Shown in pieces: positions 27,460 to 36,053 of a stretch of DNA of 64,000 nt. Source of the DNA: Lysinibacillus antri. GTDB taxonomy: Bacteria > Bacillota > Bacilli > Bacillales_A > Planococcaceae. Below the pieces are notes generated by a model, which saw nothing but the letters and a program-made list of their open reading frames with translations, ran no database searches and was not told where the DNA came from. A program made the translations under genes and the position numbers. Position 1 is the first letter of the stretch; every line of letters begins with the position of its first letter. The stretch is from assembly GCF_003977595.1 (NCBI RefSeq), contig NZ_RYYR01000006.1, positions 62,001-126,000 of the forward strand, read 5' to 3'.

Positions 27460-27863
27460 ATGGGATCGAGAAACTAAAAATTGGTGAGTTAGCTGAAATT
27501 ACTGGGATTACAAAGCGTACAATTGATTACTATACAAATCTTGGTTTGTTAAAAGCAGAACGTTCTACTTCGAATTACCGCTATTACTCTTCCGATAGTA
27601 TTGAAAGACTACGTGAAATTGAAGAAATGAAAGCGAATGGTATGAGTTTACAAGATATAAAGTACTCCTTTGAAAAAGAACATCAATATGAAGAAATTGA
27701 CATCCACGAGATTCGTTTACACATGCAAACACTTCAAAGTGAAGTCACGACACTGCTCGAACAAATGAAACAACAAGAACAATCGACTCAAAACTCGATT
27801 AAAAATAAAGTATCAACAGAAAGTGCTGCATTAATGCAGTCTTTATTATTACTTATAACCTAG
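27460..27863 (+). pseudogene. MerR-family regulator (YhdQ-like) with apparent 1-nt frameshift near the start
   Basis: The frame encodes a clear MerR protein: KIGELAEITGITKRTIDYYTNLGLL (winged helix-turn-helix), NYRYYSSDSIERL, then a coiled coil with Gln-rich repeats. However, no ATG, GTG or TTG lies in this frame before codon ~27546, which would delete the DNA-binding half. An ATG at 27460 with GGGGGTG 6 nt upstream is in the wrong frame; one extra A in the AAA run at 27471-27473 would give MGSRKLKIGELAE. So this is a real frameshift mutation, a programmed or non-standard start, or a sequencing error. The neighbour order (MerR then MpfA) matches B. subtilis yhdQ-yhdP. Confidence 0.75.
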
Positions 27864-27902
27864 GAGGTGAAGTCTTACTTTTTTAAGTAAGACATCTGAT
27901 TG
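27862..27902 (+). promoter_or_regulatory. mpfA translation start with hairpin between Shine-Dalgarno and TTG
   Basis: A strong ribosome site AGGAGGTGA (27862-27870) is 29 nt from the TTG start at 27900. Between them is a perfect 9-bp hairpin GTCTTACTT / AAGTAAGAC with a T4 loop (27872-27893). If folded, the spacing becomes about 7 nt. A stop codon at 27897 excludes any upstream in-frame start. Confidence 0.8.
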
Positions 27903-29210
27903 ACCGTAATAAACTTAACGATTTTTACTATTTTAATAGCAATGACTGGGTTTTTCGTTGCGACGGAATTTGCCATTGTAAAGGTAAGGCAATCCAGAAT
28001 TGATCAGTTAGTGGCAGAGGGGAAGAAAGGTGCCCTTGCTGCGAAACATGTTACAACCCATTTGGATGAATATTTATCAGCTTGTCAATTAGGGATAACA
28101 GTGACAGCTCTTGGTATTGGTATGGTTGGGGAATCAACTTTTGAATTTATATTACATCCGATGTTTGAAGCAATCGGAATCCCAAGTAACTATGTTCATA
28201 TCTTTACAATTGCTGCAGCCTTTGCGATTGCTACATTCTTACACGTTGTAGTCGGGGAACTTGCTCCGAAAACAGCTGCCATCCAAAAAGCTGAGACAAT
28301 TACGCTATTATTTGCAAAACCGATTATGATTTTCTATAAAATTTTATATCCGTTCATTTGGTTCCTAAATGGTTCTGCTCGTTTGTTAGTCGGGATATTT
28401 GGTATGAAGCCTGCTTCTGAACATGAGCTCTCCCACACAGAGGAAGAATTACGATTATTATTAACGGAAAGTTATAAAAGCGGTGAAATTAATCAAAATG
28501 AACTAAAGTTCGTTAACAATATATTTGAATTTGATGATCGTATTGCCCGTGAAATAATGGTGCCAAGAACAGGAATTGTTGGGTTTGAAAAACGTGCTTC
28601 CTTTAATGAAGTATTAACGACAATCCAAGAAGAACGTTATACACGTTACCCTGTCTATGAAGAAGACCGTGATAATATCATTGGTTTTTTAAATATTAAA
28701 GATTTTTTAACGCAAGGCATCAGTAATCGTATTACATCGGAGAACTTTACAATTGAAAACTTTATGAATCCGGTTATTAAAGCTATGGAAACAACACCAA
28801 TCCAAAGTTTATTAACAAGAATGCAAAAAGAACGTATCCATATTGCTATTCTCTTAGATGAGTATGGTGGAACATCTGGTTTAGTTACTGTTGAAGATAT
28901 TTTAGAAGAAATCGTTGGTGAAATACGCGATGAGTTTGATGATGATGAAATTGCAGATATTCGAAAAGTAAAAGAAGGTCATTACATCATTCACTCAAAA
29001 GTTTTGTTAGACGATGTAGCCAAACTATTAAATATCGAATTGGAAAATCCCGATGTCGATACAATAGGTGGTTGGTACTTCTCTCAAGATATGGATCTAA
29101 ACCAACAAAGTGATATTGAATATGAAGGATTTACGTTCAAAATATTTGAAAAGGAAGATCATCATATTCGTTTTATTGAAGTAAAACAAAATGTACCATT
29201 AGTCGCATAG
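27900..29210 (+). CDS. mpfA: CorC/HlyC-type magnesium exporter (MpfA/YhdP-like)
   Basis: 436 residues. The N-terminal DUF21 domain (about 1-185) has several membrane helices and the signatures FFVATEFAIVKVR, HLDEYLSACQLGITVTALGIG and HVVVGELAPKTAAIQ. Two CBS domains (about 205-330) include REIMVPRTGIVGF and HIAILLDEYGGTSGLVTVEDILEEIVGEI reduced to its core. A CorC_HlyC domain ends the protein. In B. subtilis the homologue YhdP/MpfA exports Mg2+. The start is TTG: a stop lies just upstream in frame, and homologues begin at the same point. The MerR gene ends 37 bp upstream and the ribosome site overlaps its stop codon, so the pair is one operon. A hairpin sits between ribosome site and start. 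Confidence 0.88.
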   Translation: MTVINLTIFTILIAMTGFFVATEFAIVKVRQSRIDQLVAEGKKGALAAKHVTTHLDEYLSACQLGITVTALGIGMVGESTFEFILHPMFEAIGIPSNYVHIFTIAAAFAIATFLHVVVGELAPKTAAIQKAETITLLFAKPIMIFYKILYPFIWFLNGSARLLVGIFGMKPASEHELSHTEEELRLLLTESYKSGEINQNELKFVNNIFEFDDRIAREIMVPRTGIVGFEKRASFNEVLTTIQEERYTRYPVYEEDRDNIIGFLNIKDFLTQGISNRITSENFTIENFMNPVIKAMETTPIQSLLTRMQKERIHIAILLDEYGGTSGLVTVEDILEEIVGEIRDEFDDDEIADIRKVKEGHYIIHSKVLLDDVAKLLNIELENPDVDTIGGWYFSQDMDLNQQSDIEYEGFTFKIFEKEDHHIRFIEVKQNVPLVA

Positions 29211-29224
29211 AAGTTAAATTAGGG

Positions 29225-29269
29225 AGCACCTCATTTGTTACACTATCTAACAAATGAGGTGCTTTTTTG
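29225..29269 (+). terminator. Terminator of mpfA
   Basis: 15-bp perfect stem (GCACCTCATTTGTTA / TAACAAATGAGGTGC) with a 7-nt loop, followed by TTTTTT. Confidence 0.95.
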
Positions 29270-29322
29270 TATGTGAAACTTAACTGCTGTTATAGCCGTA
29301 GAAAATAGTGGGAGTGATAAAC

Positions 29323-30309
29323 GTGGATAACGAACAATTTATTATTGCATTTGAGCAAAATTATCAGCGCGTCATCAATTATATTGGTAGTGGGGTAGAT
29401 CAACAACTAGTTATGTCGTTAGCGTGTAAATATACTTTAGCAAAAAAGCCATTTAGTGGTGTCATGCTCCAAAAGGTAATAGACCAGGTGGACGAAATGG
29501 CAAAAGGAGCATTACCCATTCGAAACTCGTCCACCATTAGCTACAGATTTGCAGCACAGCTTGTATTGGGAGAAGGAGATAACCTCTCTAAGGTGCCTGA
29601 ACTAATCGAAAACGACCATCTCTTAAAAGAGGCAAAATTTAAAAGTTCTCCTTTTCGAGCGATTGGAGCATTATTTTTACAAGGGGACAAGGAACAACAT
29701 ACTAACCGCGCAAAAGAATTATATACGGAGATGAACCGTAACCAACGCATCCTAACTTCAGCAGAAGATATTCCGTATGTCGTGTACTTAACAATTCCAA
29801 GTAATACACAAGCGTTAGTTCAGGCAGAAACGATTGCTCGTTATTACAATGAATTTAGAAAGCATCAATTTGCAATGGGCAATCATTTACAAGCTTTAGC
29901 TCAAATTGCAACTATTTATAGTAGTACATACAATGAGGTGTTATTGCATTACGTCATTCAGTTAAAAGAAGAGTTAACCAAAAGAAATATAAAAGTGAAA
30001 AAGATGCACTATCCATATCTCGGTGTTTTAGCTTTAGCAGCAACGAACAATATGAAAATGGATGAAATCGTTCATTTTCATGGTCAACTAATGGAGCAGA
30101 AAATATTTAAAAATGCCAAGCACTATGCACTTATTGTAGCCATTCAAAAGGTAGTTCAAGATCTAATGGAGGTGCAAGAGCTGCTTAATGTAACTCCAGT
30201 TGCCCAATTGTTAAATTTAACGGATCTATTGGATATTGCAGATATCTTTTTAGAGCTGGGTTGGTTTTTGCCAAGTGGAATATCTGAAGTTGTGGATTTT
30301 TTTAATTAA
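29323..30309 (+). CDS. DUF4003-family protein
   Basis: 328 residues, predicted all-helical and soluble, without signal peptide. The text SGVDQQLVMSLACKYTLAKKPF near the N-terminus and the helical repeats that follow resemble the DUF4003 family of Bacillales, which has no known function. I use the GTG at 29323 because GGGAG lies 9 nt upstream; the longer GTG start at 29308 overlaps that site. It lies 66 bp before an aldehyde dehydrogenase gene on the same strand, but shared function is not evident. Confidence 0.7.
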   Translation: MDNEQFIIAFEQNYQRVINYIGSGVDQQLVMSLACKYTLAKKPFSGVMLQKVIDQVDEMAKGALPIRNSSTISYRFAAQLVLGEGDNLSKVPELIENDHLLKEAKFKSSPFRAIGALFLQGDKEQHTNRAKELYTEMNRNQRILTSAEDIPYVVYLTIPSNTQALVQAETIARYYNEFRKHQFAMGNHLQALAQIATIYSSTYNEVLLHYVIQLKEELTKRNIKVKKMHYPYLGVLALAATNNMKMDEIVHFHGQLMEQKIFKNAKHYALIVAIQKVVQDLMEVQELLNVTPVAQLLNLTDLLDIADIFLELGWFLPSGISEVVDFFN

Positions 30310-30375
30310 AAGAATAAGTCTTCGAAATTTTTTAATTTTCCATTCAACTGGTACAATAATACAGAGGTGGTAACG

Positions 30376-31803
30376 ATGAAGGAAACAAAACTTTGGATAA
30401 ATGGACAATGGATTCAAACGGAAAAAAGCTATTCCTTAACAGCACCCTATTCAGGAGAGGAAATTGCAAAAGTTGCAAAAGCTTCGATTTGTGATGTGGA
30501 GAAGGCAATTGAAGGGGCACATCAAGCGTTCCAATCCTTTAAAAAAACGACAGCATATGAGCGAGCTGAGATTTTATATAAAGTTGTAGATATTATGCGC
30601 GGGCGAAAAGACGAGTTTGCACGCATTTTAGCAATGGAAGCCGGTAAACCGATTTCTGCTGGGCTTACTGAAATTGACCGGACTATTGCTACATATCAAT
30701 TTTCAGCAGAGGCTGCCAAACAATCCATGGGCGAAACCGTACCAATGGATGCAGCACCCGGTACGAAAGATCGTATTGGCTATACAAAACGGGTTCCATT
30801 GGGAGTTGTTTCTGCTATTACGCCGTTTAACTTCCCATTTAACTTAGTGGCACATAAATTAGGACCAGCCATTGCGGTAGGGAATACGATTGTCTTAAAG
30901 CCGGCAACGCAAACGCCATTGAGTGCCCTGGTGATGGCGGAAATTTTCAAAGAGGCAGGACTACCAGATGGCGTACTTCAAATTGTGACAGGTTCTGGTG
31001 GGGAGTTAAGTGATACGTTAGTGACGCACCCGTTTGTGAAAAAAGTGACGTTTACGGGTAGTGGCGAAGTGGGACTTAAAATTAAGGAAAAAGTGGGCTT
31101 ACGGAAAATTACGTTGGAACTTGGCTCTAATGCAGCAGTTATTGTGGAGCCAAGTACTCCTATTAAAGAAATCATTTCCCGATGTGTCGGTGGAGCCTTT
31201 GCTTTTGCTGGACAGGTTTGTATTTCCTTGCAACGAGTATATGTGCATGAATCGATTTATGAGGAGTTTACAAACGCCTTTGTGGAAGAAACGAAAAAGT
31301 TAAAATTAGGTGACCCATTAGACCCAGCGACTGATATTAGTGCGATGATTCATCCAGATGAAGTACACCGATTGAAACAGTGGATTGACGAAGCAAAACA
31401 ACAAGGGGCAACGGTTGCTACTGGAGCGGAATTTACAGAACGTACGATGACACCTACTGTAATGACAAATGTTTCACCAGATATGAAAATTGTATGCCAA
31501 GAAACGTTTGCACCAATCGTATCGCTTGTACCTTATCAGTCACTAGAGGAGGCGATTTCGTTGGTAAATGCTTCAGACTTAGGGTTAAACGCCGGAATAT
31601 ATACAAATGTTTTAACCGATGCTATGAAAGCGGCCGAAGAGTTAGAGGCGGGAGCAGTAGTAGTAAATGATATTCCAACATTCCGAGTGGACAACATGCC
31701 GTATGGTGGAGTAAAAAGTAGTGGTTATGGACGAGAAGGCATTAAGTATGCGATAGATGAAATGACAGATTTGAAATTTATTACGATTAAAACGGTTATT
31801 TAA
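30376..31803 (+). CDS. Aldehyde dehydrogenase family protein
   Basis: 475 residues, full-length ALDH fold. Seen are the substrate/NAD loop AITPFNFPFNLVAHK, the cofactor motif VTFTGSGEVGL, the base in TLELGSNAAVIV and the nucleophile in FAGQVCISLQRV. The GQVCIS form and the ITPFNFP motif place it with the succinate-semialdehyde/lactaldehyde/GapN-like branch, different from the ExaC-type enzyme at 21.7 kb. The real substrate cannot be deduced. The ATG at 30376 has GAGGTGG 6 nt upstream; a GTG three codons earlier overlaps it. The acyl-CoA thioesterase gene follows at 36 bp. Confidence 0.87.
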   Translation: MKETKLWINGQWIQTEKSYSLTAPYSGEEIAKVAKASICDVEKAIEGAHQAFQSFKKTTAYERAEILYKVVDIMRGRKDEFARILAMEAGKPISAGLTEIDRTIATYQFSAEAAKQSMGETVPMDAAPGTKDRIGYTKRVPLGVVSAITPFNFPFNLVAHKLGPAIAVGNTIVLKPATQTPLSALVMAEIFKEAGLPDGVLQIVTGSGGELSDTLVTHPFVKKVTFTGSGEVGLKIKEKVGLRKITLELGSNAAVIVEPSTPIKEIISRCVGGAFAFAGQVCISLQRVYVHESIYEEFTNAFVEETKKLKLGDPLDPATDISAMIHPDEVHRLKQWIDEAKQQGATVATGAEFTERTMTPTVMTNVSPDMKIVCQETFAPIVSLVPYQSLEEAISLVNASDLGLNAGIYTNVLTDAMKAAEELEAGAVVVNDIPTFRVDNMPYGGVKSSGYGREGIKYAIDEMTDLKFITIKTVI

Positions 31804-31839
31804 ATTAGTTATAATGAATGTAAAGTAATGGAGGATACA

Positions 31840-32352
31840 ATGATGGGCAACGCATTACCAATAAGTCATTCCCGCTCGTATCAAACGCATTTGGTATTAC
31901 CACCAGATACAAATCATCACGGCTCTATTTTTGGTGGGAAAGTGTTAGCATATATTGATGAGATTGCAGCCATAACAGCAATGAAACATTCCAAATCTGA
32001 AGTAGTCACAGCTTCCTTAGATTCCGTTGATTTTATTTCACCTGTCGATGTTGGAGATATTTTGGAATTAGAAGCGATGATTACTTCCACGGGTAGAACA
32101 ACGATGGAGGTATACGTACGGGTCATGTCGCGTAATTTCCGGACAGGGGAAGTAAAGTTAACGACGGAATCTTTTGTCACAATGGTTGCGGTGGATCAAC
32201 ATGGCAAGCCTACCCCTGTGATAGGTGTGTTCCCTGAAACGGATAGAGAGAAACGGTTATTTGAAACTGGTGGCGCTCGTCAACGTTTACGAAAAGCGAA
32301 ACGAGAAAACACGAAAGAGCGTCGAATGCTATTGGATAATAATCCAGAATAA
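31840..32352 (+). CDS. Acyl-CoA thioesterase (hotdog fold, YkhA/BACH-like)
   Basis: 170 residues with a single hotdog domain. The catalytic region TNHHGSIFGGKVLAYIDEIAAI (pattern N-H-x-G-x-x-F-G-G ... D) and the following ASLDSVDFISPVDVGDILELE are diagnostic for the YciA/YkhA/BACH group that hydrolyses acyl-CoA to free acid and CoA. The C-terminal tail is basic (RKAKRENTKERRM). ATG at 31840 is set by GGAGG 6 nt upstream; the frame's earlier ATG at 31828 overlaps that site. It ends 10 bp before the second structured repeat. Confidence 0.88.
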   Translation: MMGNALPISHSRSYQTHLVLPPDTNHHGSIFGGKVLAYIDEIAAITAMKHSKSEVVTASLDSVDFISPVDVGDILELEAMITSTGRTTMEVYVRVMSRNFRTGEVKLTTESFVTMVAVDQHGKPTPVIGVFPETDREKRLFETGGARQRLRKAKRENTKERRMLLDNNPE

Positions 32353-32362
32353 TGAAAAAGAG

Positions 32363-32510
32363 GATGTCCAGAAAGCACTACACTTTCTGGACATCTATGC
32401 TTCTAATAATAAAATATCGCTAAAAAGTTGTGCTCCTGCGGTAGTAACAATAAATTGTCACTATCCTCGTCGCAAAGGAGCCGTCCAAAATCACTTTGGA
32501 CGGCTCCTTT
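32363..32510 (+). repeat. Three-part structured intergenic element, copy 2
   Basis: Hairpin 1 stem GATGTCCAGAAAG (32363-32375 with 32383-32395). Compared with copy 1 its C-G pair is an A-T pair. The core from GTGCTCCTGCGGTAGTAAC to CTCGTCGCAA is identical to copy 1 over about 47 bases. Hairpin 2 is AAAGGAGCCGTCCAAA with its complement (32474-32510), where most pairs differ from copy 1 but pairing is kept. It sits between two convergent genes and can act as a terminator region. Confidence 0.85.
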
Positions 32511-32523
32511 GTTTGTGTACTCA

Positions 32524-33834
32524 TTAATCATTAAGTTCATTAACTACATTTAATAAAGAATCAGATGAGGAAGATACTAGGGTTGCACTCTTCGTTAATT
32601 CATTAATGAGCGTCGTGATTTCATTTACGTCTTGTGAAGTATTTGTATATTGCTCTTTAATACCTGATACAGCTTTTGCAATAGAGTTAAAGGATTCTTC
32701 TAAGCTTTGTTGTGTTTGCACACTTTTTTGTACTTGTTCATCTACATTATTTACAGAGGATGTCATGTTGCCAATGTTATTTTCTGTTTCACGTATTAGA
32801 TGGGATACGTTTTGTACAGCATTTTTCGTTTCCTCAGCAAGCTTTCGAACCTCTTCAGCTACCACTGCAAACCCTTTCCCATGTTCGCCAGCCCGAGCTG
32901 CTTCAATCGAGGCATTTAATGCAAGAAGGTTGGTTTGGTCTGCGATGCCAGTTACTAAGCCAACGATTTCGGTAATCTTTTGAGAGGAAATACGTAAACT
33001 GGTCATAGATTTTTCTAATAAATTAACGCTTTCTAAAATGACATTCATGAGTTTCGTTTGTGTTTCTAGGTGATTTTTTCCAAGGTTTGATTTTTCCTCT
33101 GTATCAGCTACAAAGTCTAACCCTTGTTTTGTTGCAGAGGCAATATTTTCAGATTGTGATGAAATAACGTATAAAGATGCGGTTGTTTCTTCACTAATTG
33201 CATTTAGTTCTTCCGCTGTATTTTGGATTGTAGATACTAGAGCAAGCTTTACTTGTAAGTCTTCTGTCCGGATACGGTGTTGTTCGGCATCGTACGCTTG
33301 AATTACGAGCTGTTGTTCTAAATTAATAATTTTAGAAAAAGCATTAATCGCTTTCGTCGCATCTTCTTTTGTAATATCTAGATTTGTAACAAAATTAATA
33401 AATGTAGTCATTAACGATTGGAAGGAACTTAAATACCAGTTAGATTCTAGACCGATACGCACATGGGCCGCTGCAATCGTTTTTCTTTCCTCTACATAGG
33501 CGCTATTTATACGACTTTCAAAAATATCGGATAAATGTTTTGATAACGTTACTTTTAAACGATCAATTTGCGAATGGCGCTGAATAATGCTTACTAAATG
33601 TTCACTTAGCGTAATAGAGTCATAGAATTGATTGACCATTTGTGGAATTAGTTCGTCTGTAAGTGGTTGTAATTGCTTTAATATCGCCAAATCGTCTTTT
33701 TTTAATTGAATAAGATCAATTTGTTTTAATAAGTCTGGATATTTTGAAAGGTCAAGTTGAACTTGGTTTACATACTTTTCTATTTCAAAAAAGTTAGATA
33801 GCGGTTTAGGCGCTCGAGTTTTGAATATAACCAT
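32524..33834 (-). CDS. hemAT: HemAT-type globin-coupled aerotaxis transducer
   Basis: 436 residues, soluble, no membrane helix or HAMP. The N-terminal ~190 residues are a sensor globin ([13 protein letters not shown] ... [19 protein letters not shown], where the His is the likely haem-binding proximal residue). The C-terminal ~230 residues are a chemoreceptor signalling domain with the hairpin tip [22 protein letters not shown] and [14 protein letters not shown] in reduced form. HemAT senses O2 and signals to CheA in B. subtilis. The ATG at 33834 has GGAG 6 nt upstream; an ATG four codons earlier overlaps it. It stands alone, with no che genes nearby. Confidence 0.92.
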   Translation of the reverse strand: MVIFKTRAPKPLSNFFEIEKYVNQVQLDLSKYPDLLKQIDLIQLKKDDLAILKQLQPLTDELIPQMVNQFYDSITLSEHLVSIIQRHSQIDRLKVTLSKHLSDIFESRINSAYVEERKTIAAAHVRIGLESNWYLSSFQSLMTTFINFVTNLDITKEDATKAINAFSKIINLEQQLVIQAYDAEQHRIRTEDLQVKLALVSTIQNTAEELNAISEETTASLYVISSQSENIASATKQGLDFVADTEEKSNLGKNHLETQTKLMNVILESVNLLEKSMTSLRISSQKITEIVGLVTGIADQTNLLALNASIEAARAGEHGKGFAVVAEEVRKLAEETKNAVQNVSHLIRETENNIGNMTSSVNNVDEQVQKSVQTQQSLEESFNSIAKAVSGIKEQYTNTSQDVNEITTLINELTKSATLVSSSSDSLLNVVNELND

Positions 33835-34089
33835 AATGTGCTCCATCCTATTTCTATTTTATGTAGATTCATTACTTGCAATTTTTAATCTTAATAATAC
33901 ATTAACTTTACTATACATTTCCACATTATGGGCAAAATTCCTTCGTTTTTTCATAATGTTTGTATGTTATGCAAGTAAGGAAGAGCGTAATTTGTAATTT
34001 TTTCGTATCCCATGTAAAATTACAATAGCTTAATATTATTAATCAATTTAATTAATGCAGAAATTTTACATAGAAAAGGAAGTATTGAA

Positions 34090-34311
34090 ATGGACAAACG
34101 ACGGCTTAAGTTTGTTATCCCTGTAATGGTTATAGTTACGGTTGCGGCAATCTTCATGTTAAAAAATTACTTTAGTGATGTACCTAAAAATCATCAAATA
34201 CTAATTGTGATTTGTGCTTCCCTTTTTTCTGGTGTTTTAGCTCACGGACTATTTGCCCAGGAAGTTGAAGAAGAACCAGATCCAAAACCAGCTGATTTAA
34301 AGAAAAAATAA
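34090..34311 (+). CDS. Small membrane protein of unknown function
   Basis: 73 residues with two hydrophobic helices (about 9-25 and 36-53), a positively charged N-terminus (MDKRRLKF) and an acidic, proline-rich then lysine-rich tail (EEEPDPKPADLKKK). I do not recognise a family. AAAAGGAAG lies about 8 nt before the ATG and a strong terminator follows, so it is very likely a real gene on its own transcript. Confidence 0.75.
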   Translation: MDKRRLKFVIPVMVIVTVAAIFMLKNYFSDVPKNHQILIVICASLFSGVLAHGLFAQEVEEEPDPKPADLKKK

Positions 34312-34349
34312 AGAAACGTGGCTAATCGCCCACGTTTCTTTATTTTTTT
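34311..34349 (+). terminator. Terminator of the small membrane protein gene
   Basis: 11-bp stem AAGAAACGTGG / CCACGTTTCTT, 8-nt loop, then TATTTTTTT; it begins at the stop codon. Confidence 0.92.
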
Positions 34350-34465
34350 GTTTCATCGATTCTAATTTTAGTTAGTGCGTTAAGATTTTTATGAAACTAA
34401 TTGTAACAATGGTCCGTATATGTATTATAAAAGAAAATCAATAATGATACGAAAGGTTGATATAT

Positions 34466-34771
34466 ATGGAAAGTAAATGGGCAAAGGTTATTGTGCATGC
34501 GAGTGCCTTTTTTGCACCGGTGTTAGTCCCAATCTTGTTTTTCTTAATTAGTACGGAGGAAGAAGTAAAACGTATGGCGGTGCAAGCGTTGTTATTCCAA
34601 GGGGTTATGTATGTTTTAATTTTCATTGCATCAGTGCTAAGTTTCGTTATAATTGGTATTCCATTCTTAATTATTTTCGTGATTATGACAATCGTCGTAC
34701 CGATTATAGGGATTATTAAAGCGCTTGATCATTCGAGCTGGAACTACCCAATTGTCGGACGTTGGGTATAA
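34466..34771 (+). CDS. DUF4870-family small membrane protein
   Basis: 101 residues: a short N-terminal helix and loop (AKVIVHASAFFAPVLVPILFFLIS), a charged turn TEEEVKRMAVQALLFQ, then two more hydrophobic stretches ending with WNYPIVGRWV. The pattern 'F-hydrophobic ... V-x-x-x-A-x-Q-A-L-x-F-Q' is typical of DUF4870 (Tic20-like) proteins, whose role is unknown. ATG at 34466 is preceded by AAAGG at 8 nt; a TTG three codons upstream overlaps that site. A terminator follows, then the ctsR operon. Confidence 0.8.
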   Translation: MESKWAKVIVHASAFFAPVLVPILFFLISTEEEVKRMAVQALLFQGVMYVLIFIASVLSFVIIGIPFLIIFVIMTIVVPIIGIIKALDHSSWNYPIVGRWV

Positions 34772-34838
34772 TTGCTGAATGATTGGTATTTAATAACAGT
34801 AAAAATAGGTTAGGACTTTTAAAAATAGGGAATACTAC

Positions 34839-34879
34839 ATCGACAAAACCGTTTAAACGCGATTTTGTCGATTTTTTTT
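34839..34879 (+). terminator. Terminator upstream of the ctsR operon
   Basis: Stem ATCGACAAAA / TTTTGTCGAT with an inner CG pair set and palindromic GTTTAAAC loop, followed by eight T residues. Confidence 0.9.
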
Positions 34880-34902
34880 AAGTTTTAAGGTAGGCGTTTT
34901 AA

Positions 34903-34950
34903 TTGCAATTTCATTTTAGCATTTATATAATATAGTCAAAGATAGTCAAA
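34903..34950 (+). promoter_or_regulatory. ctsR operon promoter with CtsR operator
   Basis: TTGCAA (34903-34908), 17 bp, TATAAT (34926-34931): a good SigA promoter. The CtsR operator AGTCAAAGATAGTCAAA (34934-34950) is an exact tandem heptad of the known consensus RGTCAAANANRGTCAAA and covers the expected transcript start, so CtsR bound here blocks its own operon until heat or protein stress. Confidence 0.95.
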
Positions 34951-34980
34951 GTCAGTAGTAAGTGAGGTGAGGTATAAAAA

Positions 34981-35445
34981 ATGAGAAATATATCTGACAT
35001 CATTGAAGGTTATTTAAAACAAGTTATCGAATTAGGTGGCAAGGGACATATTGAAATCAAACGTAGTGAATTGGCAGATAAATTCCAATGCGTACCCTCA
35101 CAAATAAATTATGTAATTAATACAAGGTTTACAGCAGAAAGAGGTTATTTAGTCGAAAGTAAACGTGGAGGCGGTGGCTATATTCGCATTTTACGTGTAA
35201 AGGCACATTCGAAAATTGATTTGCTCGACGATATGATTAGGCAAATCCATAATGGTGCTACCCAATCAATGGCAGAAGATATCGTTTATCGTTTAATCGA
35301 CGAGGACGTTATCACGAAAAGAGAAGCAAAATTAATCCTTGCTGCGATTGATCGTACTACACTCAGATTGCAATTACCTGTAAGAGATGAACTGAGATCA
35401 TATATCTTAACATCTATGCTGACAACTTTGAAATATGATAAATAA
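34981..35445 (+). CDS. ctsR: Transcriptional repressor CtsR
   Basis: 154 residues. The N-terminal winged helix-turn-helix has RSELADKFQCVPSQINYVI, followed by the beta-wing ESKRGGGGYIRI, whose glycine-rich tip acts as the thermosensor in Bacillales. The C-terminal half (about 75-154) is the dimerisation domain and carries arginines that McsB can phosphorylate in known systems. First gene of ctsR-mcsA-mcsB-clpC, with the CtsR operator directly upstream. GAGGTGAGG precedes the ATG. The spacing to mcsA is 56 bp. Confidence 0.97.
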   Translation: MRNISDIIEGYLKQVIELGGKGHIEIKRSELADKFQCVPSQINYVINTRFTAERGYLVESKRGGGGYIRILRVKAHSKIDLLDDMIRQIHNGATQSMAEDIVYRLIDEDVITKREAKLILAAIDRTTLRLQLPVRDELRSYILTSMLTTLKYDK

Positions 35446-35501
35446 GCAAGTCAAATCCCGAAGTGAAATTTTAAAACTAATTTAAAAAGAGGTGATTGGT
35501 C

Positions 35502-36053
35502 ATGATTTGTGAACACTGTAAAGATCGGCAAGCAACAGTAACGGTAACACAAGTTGTAAATGGCCAAAAAAGTGAAAGGCATTATTGTGAGGTGTGTGCG
35601 AACAAATTCCATCCCTTTAATATTGACTTTCATAAGGATGAACAAATTCCTATTCATCAACTAGTTTCGAATCTGTTTGGTTTACCAGTTTGGAACAATG
35701 CACAAGAAAAGCTACAAGCTACTACGCAAAAAATAACGCAATGTCCACAATGTGGCTATACTTTCCGTCAATTTTTAAATGAAGGGAAACTTGGTTGTTC
35801 ACAATGTTATGAGACATTTAGTAATAAACTTCCACAAGTACTTACAAAAATTCAAGCTGGAACAAAACATATTGGCAAATCACCAGGTAGACCGACGAAC
35901 GATCATACTCGTATAAAAAAGCAAATTGAAACAACACGGGAGCAATTACTTCTTGCCATATCAGAAGAACGTTTTGAAGATGCTGCAAAATTGCGTGATG
36001 AAATAAAAGATATGGAACGAAAGCTTGAACGTGGGGGTGTGGATGCACCATGA
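35502..36053 (+). CDS. mcsA: McsA, zinc-finger activator of the McsB arginine kinase
   Basis: 183 residues. Four CxxC pairs are visible: CEHC and CEVC in the N-terminal 40 residues, CPQC and CSQC around residues 80-105, forming zinc-binding modules. The C-terminal ~45 residues are a UVR domain (EERFEDAAKLRDEIKDMERKL), which contacts McsB/ClpC. The ATG at 35502 follows GAGGTGA; an upstream TTG at 35496 lies on that site. It overlaps mcsB by 4 bp (ATGA), as expected for two subunits of one complex. Confidence 0.95.
   Translation: MICEHCKDRQATVTVTQVVNGQKSERHYCEVCANKFHPFNIDFHKDEQIPIHQLVSNLFGLPVWNNAQEKLQATTQKITQCPQCGYTFRQFLNEGKLGCSQCYETFSNKLPQVLTKIQAGTKHIGKSPGRPTNDHTRIKKQIETTREQLLLAISEERFEDAAKLRDEIKDMERKLERGGVDAP

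Noticed and set aside
32225-32527. 100-codon frame spanning the end of the thioesterase gene and the structured repeat
   Set aside because: Overlaps a real gene out of frame and reads through a hairpin element; no ribosome site.
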